Made by a program: the position numbers and the translations under genes. This document shows, piece by piece, positions 11,101 to 26,100 of a stretch of 64,000 bases of DNA; position 1 is the first letter of the stretch, and each line of letters begins with the position of its first letter. Source of the DNA: Motacilla alba alba. Taxonomy: Eukaryota; Chordata; Aves; Passeriformes; Motacillidae. Where the stretch lies: positions 11,581,619 to 11,645,618 of the forward strand of contig NC_052026.1 in assembly GCF_015832195.1 (NCBI RefSeq), given 5' to 3'. Under the pieces are notes generated by a model. That model made no database searches, was not told where the DNA came from, and saw only the letters and a list, made by a program, of their open reading frames with translations.

Positions 11101-14100
11101 GGTTAAAGTGAAAGGGAAGGTAGCAAGTCTGCCAGAAGCACCAATCTTTGTTGCAGCTCCTCATTCAAGCTTTTTTGATGCCATTATTTGTGCCCTGACT
11201 GGAATGCCATCAATAGTGTCTAGAGCAGAGAATTTGTCAACTCCAGTATTTGGCAGTAAGTATTTATGAAAAAACCTGAAAGTTACAAATTAACAACTGG
11301 ACATTGGGCCAAAAATTTTATCTCCTAAAGTGATTTAAGGGCAGACTTTTAAGCTCTATCTTCCAAGGATACTGACAAATTATTTCCAGTGAAATTCCTA
11401 TGACACATTATCTTTTTGAATTGGTAAAAATGCCTAAGAAATTATGCTGTTTCTTTTCAGGTATGAAATACAATATAATTTTGAACTTCTTTTATACTGA
11501 AAGCATGTTTTGCAGCTGCTCAGGCTGGAAACTTTTTCTTTTGTTCTCCCAGTAGTAGTTCTGTTCCACTGCTGTCTTTTAACAGTGTAGCCCACAAATG
11601 TGGGTGAAGGTTATTTCAAAACAGACCCAACCTGCAGTAGTCTGGAAAATACCATATTTATAAGATTAAACTTGTAGGCACTGTTATGGATTTTTTTTAG
11701 TGGGAGAAAAAAACAGGAAGTAATAAAAGAGGAGTTACTCAAAAAGGAAATGCAGGGAATGGAAAAGATCAGATGAGTCATGCTTCTATTATTTTCTCCT
11801 CCTTCTGGCACAAAAAGAATCCCCATTTGCATTATTGCTAGAATCAGCTGTAGACTTTCTGCTGGCTATACAGTAACCCAGAACTAAACACAGTAGGCAA
11901 CATAGCAAAGTGTTTTTGTAGAAAAGAAATGGACAGAGAATATATTGATTTTAGCTTAAAAGCACAGGGTTGAGACAGAGAAGATAATTCTTCACCAGGT
12001 TTCTCATCACAAAGGTCCCCACATTCTGATGTAGATTTCTGATTAAATGAGGGTTTTTTTTATGTAATTTACATTGAAGCTGTGAATGTTTTGTAACAGA
12101 AAAGGGAAGGCTAAAACTACATTTTGGTTGCAGTCTGCCTAAGTTAGGACTGAGTGTGGCCTGTGAGCAGACCCAGTCAGGTCACTCTTTTGAATTGTGT
12201 GGAAATACTTAGTGAAAAATAACAGCAATATTACTAGAATGTGTTTGAGTGAATTTTGCATGTTTATATCTACTGTAAAGCTCCTCAGCTGGAAGGCTGG
12301 ATATGTCTTCTGTGTCTTATTTCCCACTTTGCAGACAGAGAATAACGATATTCTTATCAATTTAGTCTGGAAGTTGTTTGTGTGAAGTCTGTCTCCTAGT
12401 ATGTGAATAACATGTTTTTGCTATAAGGAAGCCTTGAAACCATGTGTTTTCTAAGCACTAGTATAAGGCTATTTTTTTAATCTGTTTCACAGCAATTTTA
12501 AGATCCCTTCAGCCTGTAGCAGTTTCTCGTCAGGACCCTGATTCACGGAAGAACACGGTTGCTGAGATAACTAGGCGGGCATTGTCGAGAGGCCAGTGGC
12601 CACAGGTAATAAATACACCACTAACTTCTCTTCTATCATGTATTCCTATTCCCTGTTCATTGTGCATCCCAATGTCACAAGTGACCAGCTGGATAGGATT
12701 CTTAAAATGTACAGAAATGGAGTCAGCTCTCAGCTATTTGACTGGATTAAGAAGGGAAAAATCTGGTGTCCAGGAGGAGTTTTGTTGTGACAAATGGATC
12801 ACTTAAATCCAAACAGTACCAATTGCTGTTGCAAATGCAGATGCTCTTGACTTTCTCTTTTCCCTTTTCAAGTCTTAACATGCTGCCTTCAGTGTAGCAG
12901 GTGAATTGCACCTGGTATGTGTGTGAGTATTGGTATGTGTGGATCAGTATTCTGAAGCTAGACCACAGAGCTGTGCTCACACCAGGTAGAGGATGCACAG
13001 TTGATGAGATGGGTAACCCAGACTGTCCAAGATCATCACAAACAGTACTTTAGCCCAAAACTTCAGTTTTTCACATAGAGTATAGATGAGGTGGAAGAAT
13101 TTTCCTTTGCTTTTGTTCCACTGAATGACTTTTGAGGAAAATTAAGAGGCAAGTGAAGATAACAGACTTCAGTATGAGGTATCTGTGACAGCTGACCTGC
13201 TGTTCACTGCTGTACTTTCTGAACAGTCTCTAGAAACAGCGACCATTTAAGTCGCTGTTAAAGACCAACTTTTTTTTTAAAAAAAAGTAAAAAGACCAAC
13301 TTTTTTTTTTTTTTTGGAAGGCATTATTGCCTTTTTTTTGTGGAAGACATTGTAGAAAAATGTAGGAAGACCTACTTTTTTTTTTGTAATGGCATTATTT
13401 ACACATTTAATACATTTTTACTTCTTAAGTACCTTTTCAAAAGCTTTTTTTAACATTCAGGGTACAATTGCTCTAAATAATTTTAGAGCCTCCATTATTT
13501 TTTGAAATTTGTCAGTTAAACATGCACGTGCCAAATTTTTTTAATACTGGGCTTACAGACTACCCTGGTGCTTATGATTTGCTAAACTGTTTTAGGTGAG
13601 TGCCCTGGTAGACCTGATCTCTGCTGAAAGCAGCATGGGGAGGAAAGGGAAATGGGCTCCTGCACCAGTGCTGCACTTGGGATGAAACCTAGATATGTAT
13701 TGTGGCATAAATAGATTATGAGTCAAGTAATCTGGGAATCTCCAAGACTGAGTCAGCAGTACAACTGAGGGTGTCACTGGGTGATTCCTAGTCCTGTGCC
13801 CTGGCCACACTTTCTGATTACAGGATGTGTCGTGGAGGACTGGCTGTAACTTGCTGTGTGCAGTTGCCTCTGTCATACCCTTGAACAGTGTGTGTCCCTT
13901 GGGTGTGACCTGCTGAGGCCTCTCTCACAGCTAGCCTTGATCTGTCCGTTCAGACTGAAGTGGGAGCACACCTTGATCCAGGCCATTTTGTGCTGGGTTG
14001 TTTTTAGAACGCTGAGTATGATCCTGTAGTTTTATAAGAAATACAAAGCTTGTGTTCCAGACTCAGTGTGTCACACTGCAGTTCACAGTGCACTTCGTGT

Positions 14101-17100
14101 ACTATCTCAGACACCGATCCAGAAACCTTCTGGCTTCTGGTGTGTCTGAGTCACTGGGGTTCAGAGGCTGCTGTGGTGTGTAGTGCCTTCAGAGCTCTGC
14201 CTCACAGCACATGCCTTCTCTGCCTTTTGCTCTGCTGCTCAAGCTGTGTTTTTATCACAGCTGGCATCTCACTGATAGCATCTTTGCCTGTAAATGCCCA
14301 AGTACCTCATGCACTTCCTTTCAGCCCAAACTCCTATATTTATACACCCAGCAACTCAAGAAGGAACTGCTGTCAGAAGAGCAATTTATTATTACCAGCA
14401 CTAAAATGACAAGTGAAACGCTTAAAGCCTTTTGTACCATATTTTTGAACTGATAAAGGCCTTTCCTCAGAACTCCTTTCTTGGAGAGCATCGGTTTCCA
14501 AGTCAAGATGGACCAGGTTAATAATATTGTGAGCATCCTTCATTAATATGTTTGTTTCCTTTGGAAACAGTAATGATATTCTTGTCATACAGTACAATAG
14601 AGCTTGCATAAGGTCAGCCTGTGCCTAACAGATACTAAGGTATAATCCTTTTATGAAATATATATGCGTGTGTATATATTTTTCTCTCTCTTTAAATCCT
14701 AGATACTGATTTTCCCAGAAGGCACCTGCACAAACCGATCCTGCCTGATCACATTTAAACAAGGTGAGAGATTTTATCCCGTTGTTGTTGGAGAAAGATA
14801 TGTGATACTAATTTGACAGTTGTAGTAAGGACTGAATTGTGAAGATACGTCATCCTCAACAGCAATATTGTAATCCCTTACTTTATTAAAGTTTCAGTGG
14901 CACTAAACCCACTCTTTTGTACTAGTCAGCTTACTTCTCTGGTTTGTGCTGTTGTGTAGGATGCAAAATATCTGTGATGTATATGAGTAGTTAGTTGGGG
15001 GATTTTTCTGAGTACAGTTTTCATCTAATTTATTTACTCAGAAACTCAACTGTGATTGTTATGAAATGAATGTATCAACTTAGATGATGTTTTTTATCTC
15101 AGCTAACAGTTGGACAATCTTAGATTCCTGTAAATTTTGCCATGCAAGTCTTAGCAGCCAAGTTACAAAATGTCTTTGCATAGCCCTTAGCAAGCAAGGA
15201 CAACAAATTTTTAGTAGAGAAACATACTTCATTGCACCACTGATCATTAGATTGTTGTGCTGCCCTTCAGTTAAGACAGGAGAGCAATATGACTTTAACT
15301 GTTTTACAGTGTCTTGGGTAGAAGTGTTAAAAAACATTACTACGTGGCCAGATCCGTATCACTTGTGATTATCAGAACACAGAGTGATTCAGGAAATTCT
15401 CAGAAGCCTTGTGAGCATCTCATCTTTTGAAATTAATGCCCATCAGTGGGGAAATAATGCACAGAAACGGAGTTTGAACAGCCGAGGGATCTTAGGCAGC
15501 TTTCTCCTTGAGATGGAGCCAAACCTTTTTCTGTCCTGACATCTTGCTGGGTGTGCTGCTGAGTTAAAAACAAATGAAAAACCAAAAACCCAAGCTACAA
15601 TATACATAAAACCCAAATCAAACAACAAAAAACTGAAGTAGAACACGTCTCATTTTCCTTGTGTTTTTAAAAATGTCTCCTTCCAGGTACTGTTGTCTGA
15701 AATAAATCACTTAAAGCTCCCAATTGCTGTATCGAGCTTAGTTGTAACAATTAGTTCTGATTTGTGGCTGCAGGTGCCTTTGTTCCACGAGTCCCTGTCC
15801 AACCTGTGTTACTCCGATACCCCAACAAGCTGGTGAGCAGAACACTCTTCTCTTACTAACTCATAATACAGAAGGCAAAAGTCTGACTTAAGTGGTACCT
15901 ACAATAAATACTTTGCATTGTCACTGGAGAATATATTGTCCTGAGCTTTAGCATTGCTAAAGCTGAGCTAAGCAGCCAGGCTTCCCAAGTGTCACCATGG
16001 TGTAGTTGCTATTCTGACTGTGAAAAATTACTGCTGGGCTTCTTAGCTAAAGGGGGAGACAGGAAAGTGTTGTGGCGGAAGTTGGAAACTTCCTGTAGTG
16101 CCACAGAGCCTGTACTTTGAAGTTTAAAATGGACAAACTTCCCTATTAGTCATCTTTTTTTGGTTAACCTCAAGATAGCCTTACTGCAAAAGGACTTGTA
16201 AAGTTTCTGAACAGAAGCAAAGCTGAGCCATGCAGTACGTCCAGCACCCCTCCTCAGGAGAGCAGCTTTGCAGATGTTCTTCTCATGCAGCATTCCTCGT
16301 CCAGCTCCACTTTACTCTGCCTGTAAGGCTGGGACATTTTCAACTTTTTTTTAAATTACCTGGTCATCCAACAAATCCAGAAAAGACCAAACTTTCACTT
16401 CCTAATATTTTGTGAGGATTAAAAATATGGTTGTTATTGTTACTTGCAAAAACTCCTTTGTGTAATCCTTTTACAAATGAATGTCAAAAGTGAACCACTC
16501 AAGGGGATTGGTATCGCAGTTCACTGATAAGATTTAAGGATCTGCCGGTACACACTGTAAAAATAATGTATAAGAAGTAATAAACACAGAGTGAGGGAAA
16601 AAAAAAAAAAGAAAAACAAAATATCACAGAAAAAGTGCGATAAATTACACAGAAATGTCCTTAACAACTAAATGAGACATATTTATGAGAATGCCTCTCT
16701 AAAGGGACTGGTAAGGCCCACTGACAATGTCTTATCCATTTTTATTTTCCCTGCTTCTGTTGTTTAGATCAGAGTGAATGATTTACAATATCTAACTAAC
16801 TATAAATTTTATTTCCAATTGTTTATAGAAGTCTGCCATTCTTATTTCCAAATTTTTAAGGCAGGGAATCCTATTTGCCTTAGCACCTTTATTTATTTTC
16901 ACTGAAGGCCCATAAAAACATCATCCACTTTTACTAAACTTGTGCCTGTTTTAAATTGTAATTTATCTGCTCACTAGCTTTCATATGGTTTTGTCATACA
17001 TTTCTGTGTTTTATTTTTTCCTTAGGATACTGTGACCTGGACATGGCAGGGCTATTCATTGTAAGTTTCTTAATCCTGCTGAAAATTACATACAGAAATT

Positions 17101-20100
17101 TTTCCCCTGTTGCTAAACAGTCTGCCAAACAGATTCTACTAAGCTAAGACACATGTTCTTCTAGATCTGTTTTTATGAGGGGGAAATACCTGGGGATAAT
17201 GCTGTCATGCAGTAGATTTCATATCTGAATGGCTAGAGAAAGGGTTAGCAAAGGAAAGTATTTCCAGTTCCACCACTCTTTTTTTTTTTTAATTTTCTTC
17301 TGTTTCACACATTAAATTAGATCAAAGGAAAGAAAAGTATTAAAGAACCTTCACAACTGCACCGAAAATATGTCTGGAAAATACTTTTCACTTTTACAAA
17401 CATTCATTAAAATGGACATTTTCAGAATCCATATACCACCTTTTCATGTGGAATATGTAGTGTATCTAAATACAGTAGTCCTGATTAACTAACTAACATC
17501 TGTAAGGCAGCTAATTTTGAAACACATCTGAACTGGTGGAGCAGATCATAAGCACCTTTTAAGCTATCTTTATAAATATATATATATATATACACATACA
17601 CTTTTTAATATATATAATCCTAACACCTGCACACTTAGACAATGGACTTGATGAAAATGTCCATTTTGGTTTCCCTAGATTTTTTCCTGTTTCTACTATT
17701 GCTGGTACATTTATCAGCTTACTGAGACTAATGAACATTGCAAATTCAGTACATACTACAGATTTCCTCCATGGAGGATTTATGCTGAAAGAATAAAATA
17801 GAGCTGTATCTTCAGTTATGATAGATGGAGTAGGAGCAGACAAAGAAAGAAATTAAATCAGAGTTATTCCCATGGGAGGGAGGAGGCTGCCCATTCAGTC
17901 AGAATGGAGAAATGCTCTGAGCTGGTGGCTGGATGGTGAAGGCTCAAATCAAAACCTGTGAGCAGGTGAAAGGAACTGCTTAGCAAAATCATGAGGAGAG
18001 GAAGGGATGGATGGAGAAAAATCCATAGATTCTTAACAAAACTAACTGGATCCAGGAGAAGAATATTCCCTGCACAAACATGTAGATCAGAAAATGCAAA
18101 ACTGTCTCTTTGTAAAACTTCCTGGATATTGTGGCCAGGACGGGACAGTACCGGTCCCCTCAGAAACCTCCTGACATAGTTCCTGCTTTCACTTACTACT
18201 TCTCTCTTGTGCCTTGCTGAAAGGAAAACCTGATGTTATGTGTTAGAAAATCAAGCATTAAGAGTGGGCTTGTGCAGAAGATAGACAGGATCCCATAGGT
18301 TCTCTTGCCTTTTCCCTTTTCTATTTTGTTCCAAACAAGAACAGAGAAAGACTGCTTGAAAGTTTTCTATTAAAATATACCTGCTGTAAAGATCAAATGT
18401 GCATTTCTGCTTAAAAATCACAGTGAAAAGAGCAAGTCAGAAGTAGAAGTGACTGTGCTTATCCTCTTTAGAAGTTTCTTCCTCCCCTGAGCTTATCTGT
18501 TGATCCTAAAATTTGTGACTTTTTAAAAAGCACTGATGGTCCTGACCCTACTGGCACTTCATTAACACATCTGTGTAAATGTTACTGTAATTTGAAAAGT
18601 GACTAGCAAATACTAACAAATCCAGTTCTGCAAAAGGAAGTTACTGGTCCTATTTTGCAGCTGAGAGGATAAAAGATAAAGTAAAGCTTCTTCTCAGAAT
18701 CAAAGCTTTTAAAGTTCAAAATCCAATATCCATGGACCTCCTTAAAGAGAGGGAGACATTTTACTGGCCAAAGTGCTGTGCAGAATTGTTAATGTGCATG
18801 AGAGCAGACAAGTTGCCTGCCCTGTGAGCAAGCAGCGACCATATGCAGAAGCCCTGTAAGAAAAAATGTGAAAAGTAACTTTTTGGGAAACTTCACTGCA
18901 AGGTACATAAAACCTTGCCTAATACTGCCTTTGGTTTTTTGTGCTTTAAAGTGTTTAATCTACTGACATGCAAATTCTTCTGTTTTAAATAAGTTAAATT
19001 TATTTTTCTTCCTCTTTGCCTGCAGTAAAGAGCTGTGCATAATGACATTGTGTCAGATCTTCACAAGATTAGAAGTTGAGGTAAGAATTGGAAATATTTT
19101 TGTATTGAGATTTAGCAACCAGGGAATTTGTGCTTTAATATAAATGCATTCATCACATTATTAGTTAATTTTAGTGAAAAATAAACAAATGGCTCAGAAG
19201 CAAGAGCAAGCATCATAGTAAGTAATAGATTTAATTGGTAGTCCATATGTATGTATCATACTGATGAGTTTCTAAGACAGCTGCCTGAAATGACTTTATT
19301 TTTAGAGCATTATAAAATCACTGTTAATTACCACCACATGAATTCTACAGATATTAAAACTAAGAATTAACATACATTCTTTCAAAGGTAACAGCTTATT
19401 TTTCCCTCCTCCTCATTTCTCTGATCCCTTCAAAGTAACCTTCTCTTTCTCACCATCTTCCCAGACTGGACTCACATATATCTCTACAGCTAGGAGCTCA
19501 TTCAAGTACTCGTGCTGAGCCTCATATAAGGAACCAGTTCTCTTGATCATTAAATCCACTGCACAGCACAGGGACAGATGAATGATAACTGAAACAACAT
19601 CCACACTCCTTGGTGTGAGTACTCACACTCTAACTGCTCCCTGTCAAAGAGGCAGCTTTCAAAACACATTCCTTACCACACCACAAAGGACTGTCAGTGT
19701 GGACTAAGCTGGTTTAGGAACCTGAGGAAGGGGAGAAAATGAAAAATGTTTTGCTGTTTATTTGCAAAACACTGAATTTAGCAGAGTCCAAAGCTTTGTG
19801 AATACAAGCAGTGTTGTTACTGCTAACAATTGGCAATCTAGTCTCTGTAGTGGAACAATGAAATTAATTTTAAGGGAACATCTTGTTACTATATAATGCA
19901 TGCATTAGATACATATTTGTAGTGGGTGTAATCAAGAGATACTTCTCCTAATAATTTTTGTTCAGTGGGGCACAGCTATGTGATTTACATGCATGGGAGC
20001 AAGGAACAATTAATGCAGCCCTTGCAAGAGAAGGAAGAGCATTATTTTCCCTACTTCAGAACAAAACTCAAACTTGTTTTTAAAAAATAAATAACGTGTT

Positions 20101-23100
20101 CCAAGAGATGAAACTGAAACATGAAAAAATTTGCAGCTTACACAACAGCATTTGTCCTCAAAATGAAACTAATTTCTTAGTGTCAGTGCAAAAGCCCTTC
20201 AGTTTCTAAAAAGAGAAGGGACACATTTTCCTGTGGAAGGAGGGACTCCAGCTACTCTTTTTAGAAATGGACATTTCTGTTGCTGTCCCGTCCTGTGTGC
20301 AAGTAGCCTCTCCACTCCCACCAGTTTGGAGTGCCTCTAGCTGCTATGCAGGAGCAGAGATGGGCTCCAGGGCTGTGTGTCCATATCCAGTCCAGCTCTA
20401 ACACACTGGGATATTGCACATGACACTGAGCCTAGCAGTGAGTTTTAGGGCTGCAAAAAATACAGCAGTTGGCAAATTCTGTAAGAAGAGAAACAAGGTC
20501 ACAAGCAGATCAGAGAAATATTTTGCTGCTGAAAGAGGTGTGAAGAATTTTCATACAGGACTGAATTTGACTGGGAAGATGTACTTGCCACTCTCCAGCA
20601 GATAAGCAGCTGAGGTGTGAGATCATACAGCCACTGCAGGAGGTCAAGAAACCAAATTCTTGCTCCTCAGCTGTTGTTTCTGGCAAACAGGTTTTATGAA
20701 TAATTGTAAGGGGTTTTTTGAAGGGGATGAAGGTGGTGTTTAAGCTGCCAGGAATTTACGTTGCTCTGTGAGTAGGACCTCAGCCTCTAGTGAAATAATG
20801 ACCACTTTCAAAACCATGACCGTGTTTGCATAGATAAACCTGGAGTGATGACTTCATCTCACCCAGGGACGTCAGAGATTTCTGTGTGCTGTGTGCCTGC
20901 GCTTTCTCAGTTTAAGAGTTATGTGACTTCTGAAGGGGAGTTGTAATAACCAGGGACCTATTCCAGACCTTGAACAGAGCTGGCAACTGCTTACAAAGGA
21001 ATGAAATCCCAAATATTCCTGTGAACAGCGGGACCTCTCCTTTCCTTACAAGGGAGACAATTTTTAATTATAAAAAGAAAATTTTTATGGTTATTTGACA
21101 GATAACCAATTCTATAAACTCACTAGTTTTAATCATAAAGAGAAAGCATTCCTTAAAAACAAACTTTAAATGGCAGTTCAGGACAAACTGTGTTTATGTG
21201 GTACAGTTAGCACTGTAATAATGCATCACTAGCACCTGCAGTATAACTAAAGCAACACACTGGCACATAATTAACAATTTTCTTCCAATGAACCATGAGC
21301 AACACTTTATTTTGGAATCTTTGTGTTCTAGGAATTAAGGGCAGGGTGCAGAGCAGCAGAACTCAGATAAATTATAACCATAGCTGGGAAGAGGCACAGT
21401 AAACAGATCTGTGAGCAAACACTGTAGACTGAAGTAGGAAGAGCAAAGCACCCGTTATCAAACACAACTTTGCAAACAGGTGCTGGTTCATGCCACAATA
21501 GATAATAGTTCATCCAGAGGCTATTTTGGTGAAAAGGTACTTGCAGGTTCTTGAATAATACTACTAAATCCTCAATAGTAAACATGTTTCCATTTAGATA
21601 GCTGGGGTGTTTCCAAGTTGTGGTCGGAGAGGGGGTTGTTGGGATTTTTTACTTTCTGCTTGGAGTTCCAAAACTGTATCCAGTTAGTGTGCTACTTACA
21701 ACTCAGAACTATGATTCCCTAATGTTTTTGTCAGGGGGAAAAATGTACAGGAAACTTATCAGTCACATGCTGACTGACACAAGGTATGAGATGGGACTGC
21801 AGTGTGTATTTAAAAACATTAAAACTCTCTCACACACTAGTCTAATATATAATATCACTTTAAAAGTATCTTTGAAAAGAAGTGTGCAGTACTTCAGGCT
21901 CACATTCTTACCAGTGCAGCATTTAATCTTCTAACTATGTATTTATTATACTTTCCTTCTTTGGAGGGTTGATTTTACATATTAAAGAAACTTCTACCAA
22001 AACTTGAGAGTTTTGCAGTAAATCTCATTTGTGTGGGGAGGGCAGAAGAGCCTGAGCAGTTTCTGAGGTGGCTGAGACCTCTAGTGCCCAGTCCTTTCAT
22101 TGCATGGCTGATGTTTTTCTCCTCCGGCACTCAAACAAAAATAAGAAATTGCTCATGTTCCTAATGAAGTGGTAACTATTGAATTGATTGGATAACTCAT
22201 CCCTTTCAGTTTCTGCCTGTTCATGTTCCTACTGAGGAAGAAAAGAATGATCCAATTCTTTTTGCCAACAGAGTCCGACAAACCATGGCAAAGTAAGTAA
22301 CTGATCATCAATAAAACCTCTGAGAACTGTTCTTTTGTGTACAGCAATTCCACATATAGCCTAACCATAAAGTACAATTTAGTTGAGTCCCAGGTACTAT
22401 ACATATATAGGAATTGCTCTAGATTTTCACTAATAGGTGTCAAAATCCTATACTAGATTACCCTGATTGTTTTTACATGGAACATAAAAAAAGATATACA
22501 TTGGAACATAGTAAGTTCAAGTCATAGAAAACTGGAATAAAATGATCTCTCCTTGCTTGGCAAGGAGAAGTGGGTGGTGGGTTGTTCTCCAGCATTACTG
22601 GGCTGCATTTACAAGACTGTAAATCTTAAAAGCTCATGGTACTGCCATAATGTAGTTTCACGGTGTGGTTTCACAGTTTCATGAAATGGTGTATATTGCT
22701 TTGTCCTACTTGCAGCAGTGCAAGAATGAATTACCGCTTGTTTTGCATATCAGAGAAGGGGAACTGCCTACAAAAAGTTATTTTCATATATCAGAAATTG
22801 ATTTTGTTTTTCCTTAATTTTATTTCAGTGCTTTGAATCTGCCAATCACTGATCACACTTTTGAAGATTGCAGACTGATGATTTCAGCAGGGCAGTTGAC
22901 TTTACCCATGGAAGCTGGGCTGGTGGAGTTCACCAAAATTAGCAGGAAACTCAAGTAAGGGAAATTTTATTGCTTGGTAGCGTAATTACTGAAGTGCTGC
23001 AGGTGTTGATGGCCATCTGCCAAAGGTTAAATAACCAGACTACAGACTTGGCCATGTGTAACATAGTGTATTTAAGCATACAACTTACATAAATTACAAG

Positions 23101-26100
23101 GAAGTCAGATATGAGGAAAATCCCAGTAAGGATTAATCCCGAGTAATTTTTGTCACCAGCATTGCCAGAGAAAAGATTGTTCTCACCAAAGGGTGAGAAA
23201 AGCAGAGCAGTACCTATTTGAAGCACTCCATGGTAATCTTGGTGGAAATTTAAATTGCTTTAGTGATGAGGCACTGACAGCTTGTGGCAGGAAGTAAAAA
23301 GCCTTCTTTCCAGCCTGCAACTTCAGCTTACTGTTCTTAGTTTTACTGTGCAGCCATGTGTCACTAGTGATGTCAGTTTTTTCTGTCTGGATACAGTGGA
23401 ATTTGAGGACTGAGCCATGTAACCATACTCCATCAAATAACCTGGCATGGCTGTGGTGAAATCTGAATGTGTCCAATAAATCTTGACTTATTATTATGTG
23501 CTATATATCCATTTATAGAATTCCATCTGGAATAGTTACATGGCAATCCTAATTATTCTTACTGAGGTGCAGTGGTGTATTTTGCAGAGAACTCACAGTT
23601 CTCAGGCTCTAGCAATACTGGTGTTTGGGTAGAGAGCTTGCTAATAGAGCTGAGACCTGCTCCTTCTGTCAAGGAAGTACTTACCCTAGAGCATGATGCA
23701 GCAAAATACTGCTACACATGAATTTATGGTAATGAAAAGCTCTCTCCTGGAGCAGCCTAGTAATTGGACAGACAGTTCTAGGTTTGGGAAGGTATTCTAT
23801 GGAAGTCTGACATACCCAAGCATAGACCTGCCTGCTTTTAATATTAATAACCAGAGGGGAGCAGTTCTTAATTACTGATTTAAAGTAAAATATCTGAAGT
23901 ACAGCATTAGAAATGCTGTACACACATGCCCTGTTTGGCAGTTTTTCATCTTTGAACACTGTAATAACTCCTACTGGAATTCCGTCTGTCCGAGAACTGC
24001 TGTATAGAAATATCTCCTCTCTCTCATGTTTGCATAGCCTAAAATGGAATCATGTCAGAGAGCAGTTGGATACTTTTGCTGCTATTGCAAGTGCTTCCAA
24101 AGGGGGAAGAATTGGAATTGAAGAGTTTGCTGAGTACTTGAAGCTGCCTATTTCAGATGTCCTCAAAGAGCTGTTTCTACTTTTTGACAGGGTGAGTAAT
24201 TGGTTAACTGACTTGTTGATAATATTTTGTTAGACATCACATACCAAAAGGGTATTTATTATAATTCATTATGTCCAGCTTAGTAAATGCTTCTTGGTTA
24301 ACAATTTCTGTAAGCAAGGTAGGTGACCCTTACAGTTTGGTTCATAAGTTTCAGCAGAGAAAATATTCATTAGTTTCTGCCTTGTGAGATGGCAGCCATC
24401 CCTTGGACCAAGTTCCTGCACCAGTATCAGACAATAATCTTCATAGCTGAATATTTTCTTTGGCCAACTGCAGATTTTGATCTTATGTACATTTTGATAG
24501 CTTAGTTAGCTGTTGTAATTAATTAGATCATTTAAGGCAGAGTGAAGCTAACTGGAGTGTTCACTGGAACACTGCAGTGTTCCTGCTGTTAGACTGTACA
24601 GGGACTCCTCTTGCTTCTCTCTGGCCATAAAGGGGACTGTGTCTTAACGTGGTCGTTTAGGCTTTATCCCTAGTCAGTGCTAATCTCTCCAATTTTCTTC
24701 TTCTCTCTGAGGATGACAGAAATGGCTGCATTTCTCTCTATACCAGAAGTATCAATGACTAGAGCAGAGATAGAATTAATCTTACTTCTAGGCCTCCACA
24801 CGTGCTGCAGTGCACACAGCCTGTTGTCCTGCAAGTGCCTGCGGACTGGAGGCTTTCTCTTACCATAAGAGCTTTCCCAGCTCACCATCACTCTTCCTGA
24901 TCAGTTAGCATTAGCAGTACACCTGTCCTTGGGAGGCCATGGTATATGCTCATTAAAACTGTTTCAGGATTTTTCCTCATTAAAAGTTTTTACAGGCTTT
25001 AAAGTAGGAAGGAGTCAAGCATATTTCCTGAACTGCTGAATGCCTTGAAGCTCTGGCAGAGCTAGGTACTCGTCCTTTTCTCATTCCTGCCTCCCCACCT
25101 TGGACCATTGGCTCCTGAGGCATGTAGTGTGAGTCCTGAAGTACCTGCATCAGAAATGTGCAGTGGCAACCAGAGTAATTAAGGGCAATCATACTCCTTT
25201 CACTTTCTTTATATGGTGCAACATCAATGACTAGAACTAGCAAAGTAATGCTCAATTCACTAAAATTTTGAGGGAATAAAAGACTGTGAAAACAAAGAAG
25301 TGCAAGGCTGCATTCACCTTTAAGGAGATTAGCACAACTGAGGAACAGTCACACTCATCTAACAGGGCTGGTTTCAAATTGCTTCAGGTATGAGCACAAG
25401 CATTCTGAGACTTCTGCTTTGTGTTTGTGGGTTTCAACCTCATTATTTTTTTCTTTAAAATGGTTCCTCAAATCACATAAACATAACAATGCAAAGAAGA
25501 GAAGAAATAGGGGTGTATCAACACCTGACAGAAACTAGTGAGACATAACTGGGAGCCAGAAACATGCACAGACACGATGAAGTCTAAGCATGCAGATAAG
25601 CTGTGCTTTGCCCACGCCCAAGTCAGACACAAAACAGCTTCAGAAAGCTACAGAGCACTGGATCTCCGAGTAACTCACTTCAGAAAATCTTCACAATGTT
25701 CCTTGCTAAAGCTTTGCTGAGCGGAGGAAGTGGAGGAAGTGGTAGCAGTCGTGGAGGAAGCCTTGCACGTGGCCTTGGAGGGCTCCTGACAGGAGGTGGA
25801 GGTGCAGGGAATATTGGAGGACTTGTTGGAGGTCTCGTCAACCTTATAAGTGAAGCGGCAGCTCAGTATAATCCAGAGCCACCTCCACCTCCTCGCAATC
25901 ATTTTACAAATGTGGAAGCTCAGGAGAGCGATGAGATCAGACAATTTCGTCGCCTGTTTGCCCAGCTGGCTGGAGATGATATGGAAGTGTGTGCCACCGA
26001 GCTAAGGGACATCCTGAACAAAGTCCTTTCCAGACACCAAGACTTGAAGGCGGATGGCTTCAGCTTGGACACCTGCCGTAGCATGGTCGCCGTCATGGAC

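Noticed and set aside
25603..25695. In-frame 31-codon extension ahead of the CAPNS2 start
   Set aside because: The family start MFLAKALL is at 25696 with A at -3. The extension has no counterpart in known small subunits and is probably open 5'UTR.
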